DNA of 6,546 nucleotides, from contig PFNU01000138.1 of the NCBI GenBank assembly GCA_002792135.1, positions 1 to 6,546 of the forward strand, given 5' to 3'. The notes under the pieces were generated by a model. The model worked only from the letters and a program-made list of their open reading frames with translations, was not told the DNA's origin and made no database searches. Source of the stretch: a bacterium (Candidatus Torokbacteria) CG_4_10_14_0_2_um_filter_35_8 (GTDB lineage: Bacteria > Patescibacteriota > GCA-2792135). Shown one piece after another: positions 5,852 through 6,546 of the stretch; positions within the stretch are counted from its first letter, which is position 1, and every line of letters begins with the position of its first letter. Position numbers and translations under genes: made by a program.

Positions 5852-6523
5852 TCACCCTACTATTTTCCTTAAAATCAAACAAAACGCAGTCCTCACCCCT
5901 TTTCCAAGACTCTGCCCTCTTGAAAGAGAATAGGGAGTATAGATTGCTTGAATTGGTACTTCTTTAAGTCTTAACTTGTGATCTGCAATTTCTTTGATGA
6001 TTTCTGAACTTACTTCGTAGCCATTGCACTTGATCTTAATTTTCTGAGCAGCTTTTCTCGAGAAAGCTCTTAAGCCTGATTGGGAATCTGATACCATAAT
6101 GCCAAACATAAGAAATGTGAGGATATTTCCGATTTTATTGAAAATTATTCTTATAAAAGGCATGTTTTTATCGTGGGTTCTTGAACCTATCACTGCACTT
6201 GCTCCTTTTTTCAAGATTGGTTTGATAACTTTTTTAATGTCTTCTGCTTTGTGTTGGCCGTCAGCATCAAAAGTTACAATAATGTCAGCGTTTTTAAGAA
6301 GCGCTGCTTCAATGCCTGTTTTAGTTGCAGCACCTACCCCTCTATTAATTATATGTTTTAGTAAGATTACACCTTTAAACTTTCTAACCTCGTTTTCCGT
6401 GTTATCGGTGCTTCCGTCATCAACCACAATAGTATTATAAAACCCGTGTTTTTTTAAATCTAAGATTACCTCCTTAATGGTGCCTTGTTCGTTGTAGGCA
6501 GGAATTACGATGAATATCCTCAT
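5852..6523 (-). CDS. GT2 family polyprenyl-phosphate sugar synthase-like glycosyltransferase
   Basis: The 223-residue protein is a DPM1/DPG-synthase-like GT-A enzyme, a class that transfers a hexose or similar sugar from a nucleotide sugar to polyprenyl phosphate at the inner face of the membrane. It shows IPAYNEQ (7-13), VVDDGSTDNT (33-42) for nucleotide binding, NRGVGAATKTG (60-70), FDADGQH (85-91) containing the DAD metal site, GSR (113-115), SDSQSGLRAF (145-154) and NGYEVSSE (167-174). The YSLSRGQS segment near the end is typical of this subfamily. It has no transmembrane helix, unlike GT2 synthases with fused membrane domains, which fits use of the DUF2304 protein encoded next as a partner. 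It is the first gene of the leftward operon in view. Only 23 nt lie upstream in the window and no clear Shine-Dalgarno site is seen. The MRIFIVIPAYNE start is standard. The sugar is unknown. Confidence 0.88.
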   Translation of the reverse strand: MRIFIVIPAYNEQGTIKEVILDLKKHGFYNTIVVDDGSTDNTENEVRKFKGVILLKHIINRGVGAATKTGIEAALLKNADIIVTFDADGQHKAEDIKKVIKPILKKGASAVIGSRTHDKNMPFIRIIFNKIGNILTFLMFGIMVSDSQSGLRAFSRKAAQKIKIKCNGYEVSSEIIKEIADHKLRLKEVPIQAIYTPYSLSRGQSLGKGVRTAFCLILRKIVG

Positions 6524-6546
6524 GTTTTTAAAAATACATCTGGGTA

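Noticed and set aside
5201..5854. Alternative genetic code with UGA read as glycine (Gracilibacteria/SR1)
   Set aside because: All genes are full-length under the standard code. Reading through the DUF2304 TGA meets a TAA after four codons, and the GT2 protein ends at the usual family C-terminus.

Overview
The window is AT-rich, gene-dense DNA. It carries small VirB2-like membrane proteins and a lysine/isoleucine-rich surface-glycan operon containing a DUF2304 protein. This combination suggests a member of the Candidate Phyla Radiation (Patescibacteria, for example a Parcubacteria-like lineage). The assignment rests on protein style and gene company, not on a marker gene. TGA is used as a stop (genes ending at 5201 and 5852) and all frames are intact under the standard code, so the UGA=Gly code of Gracilibacteria/SR1 is not indicated.

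Layout, left side, plus strand. A gene at 16-372, preceded by a near-perfect Shine-Dalgarno sequence, encodes a signal-peptide plus two-helix pilin-like protein of the TrbC/VirB2 (T4SS pilin) type. A 258-nt intergenic region follows. It holds a strong hairpin with an A-tract/T-tract (candidate bidirectional terminator) and an extended -10 promoter. A second small plus-strand gene (631-990) encodes a protein with the same topology but without a recognisable family signature.

Layout, right side, minus strand. Five genes are read leftwards from 6523 to 993, probably as one operon: a GT2 polyprenyl-phosphate-sugar synthase-like enzyme, a DUF2304 membrane protein, a class I SAM methyltransferase, a GT4 (WbuB-like) glycosyltransferase and a large GT-C (GT39-like) integral membrane glycosyltransferase. 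The last three junctions are tight: a 35-nt overlap, a 23-nt gap and a 2-nt gap. The operon ends 2 nt from the convergent stop of the second small plus-strand gene. The first minus-strand terminator-like structure I see lies beyond that gene, so the operon transcript may run antisense through it.

A plausible division of labour, inferred from the families, is as follows. The GT2 enzyme charges a polyprenyl phosphate with a sugar, with DUF2304 as a small membrane partner. The GT-C enzyme uses that lipid-linked sugar outside the membrane. The GT4 enzyme and the methyltransferase build or modify the cytoplasmic glycan.

The only long non-coding gap inside the operon (5558-5851) is filled by a GC-rich, compound palindromic, MITE/REP-like element flanked by inverted arrays of a short ACGAAT/GCGAAT motif. 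It differs sharply in composition from everything around it and is the most unusual structure in the window.
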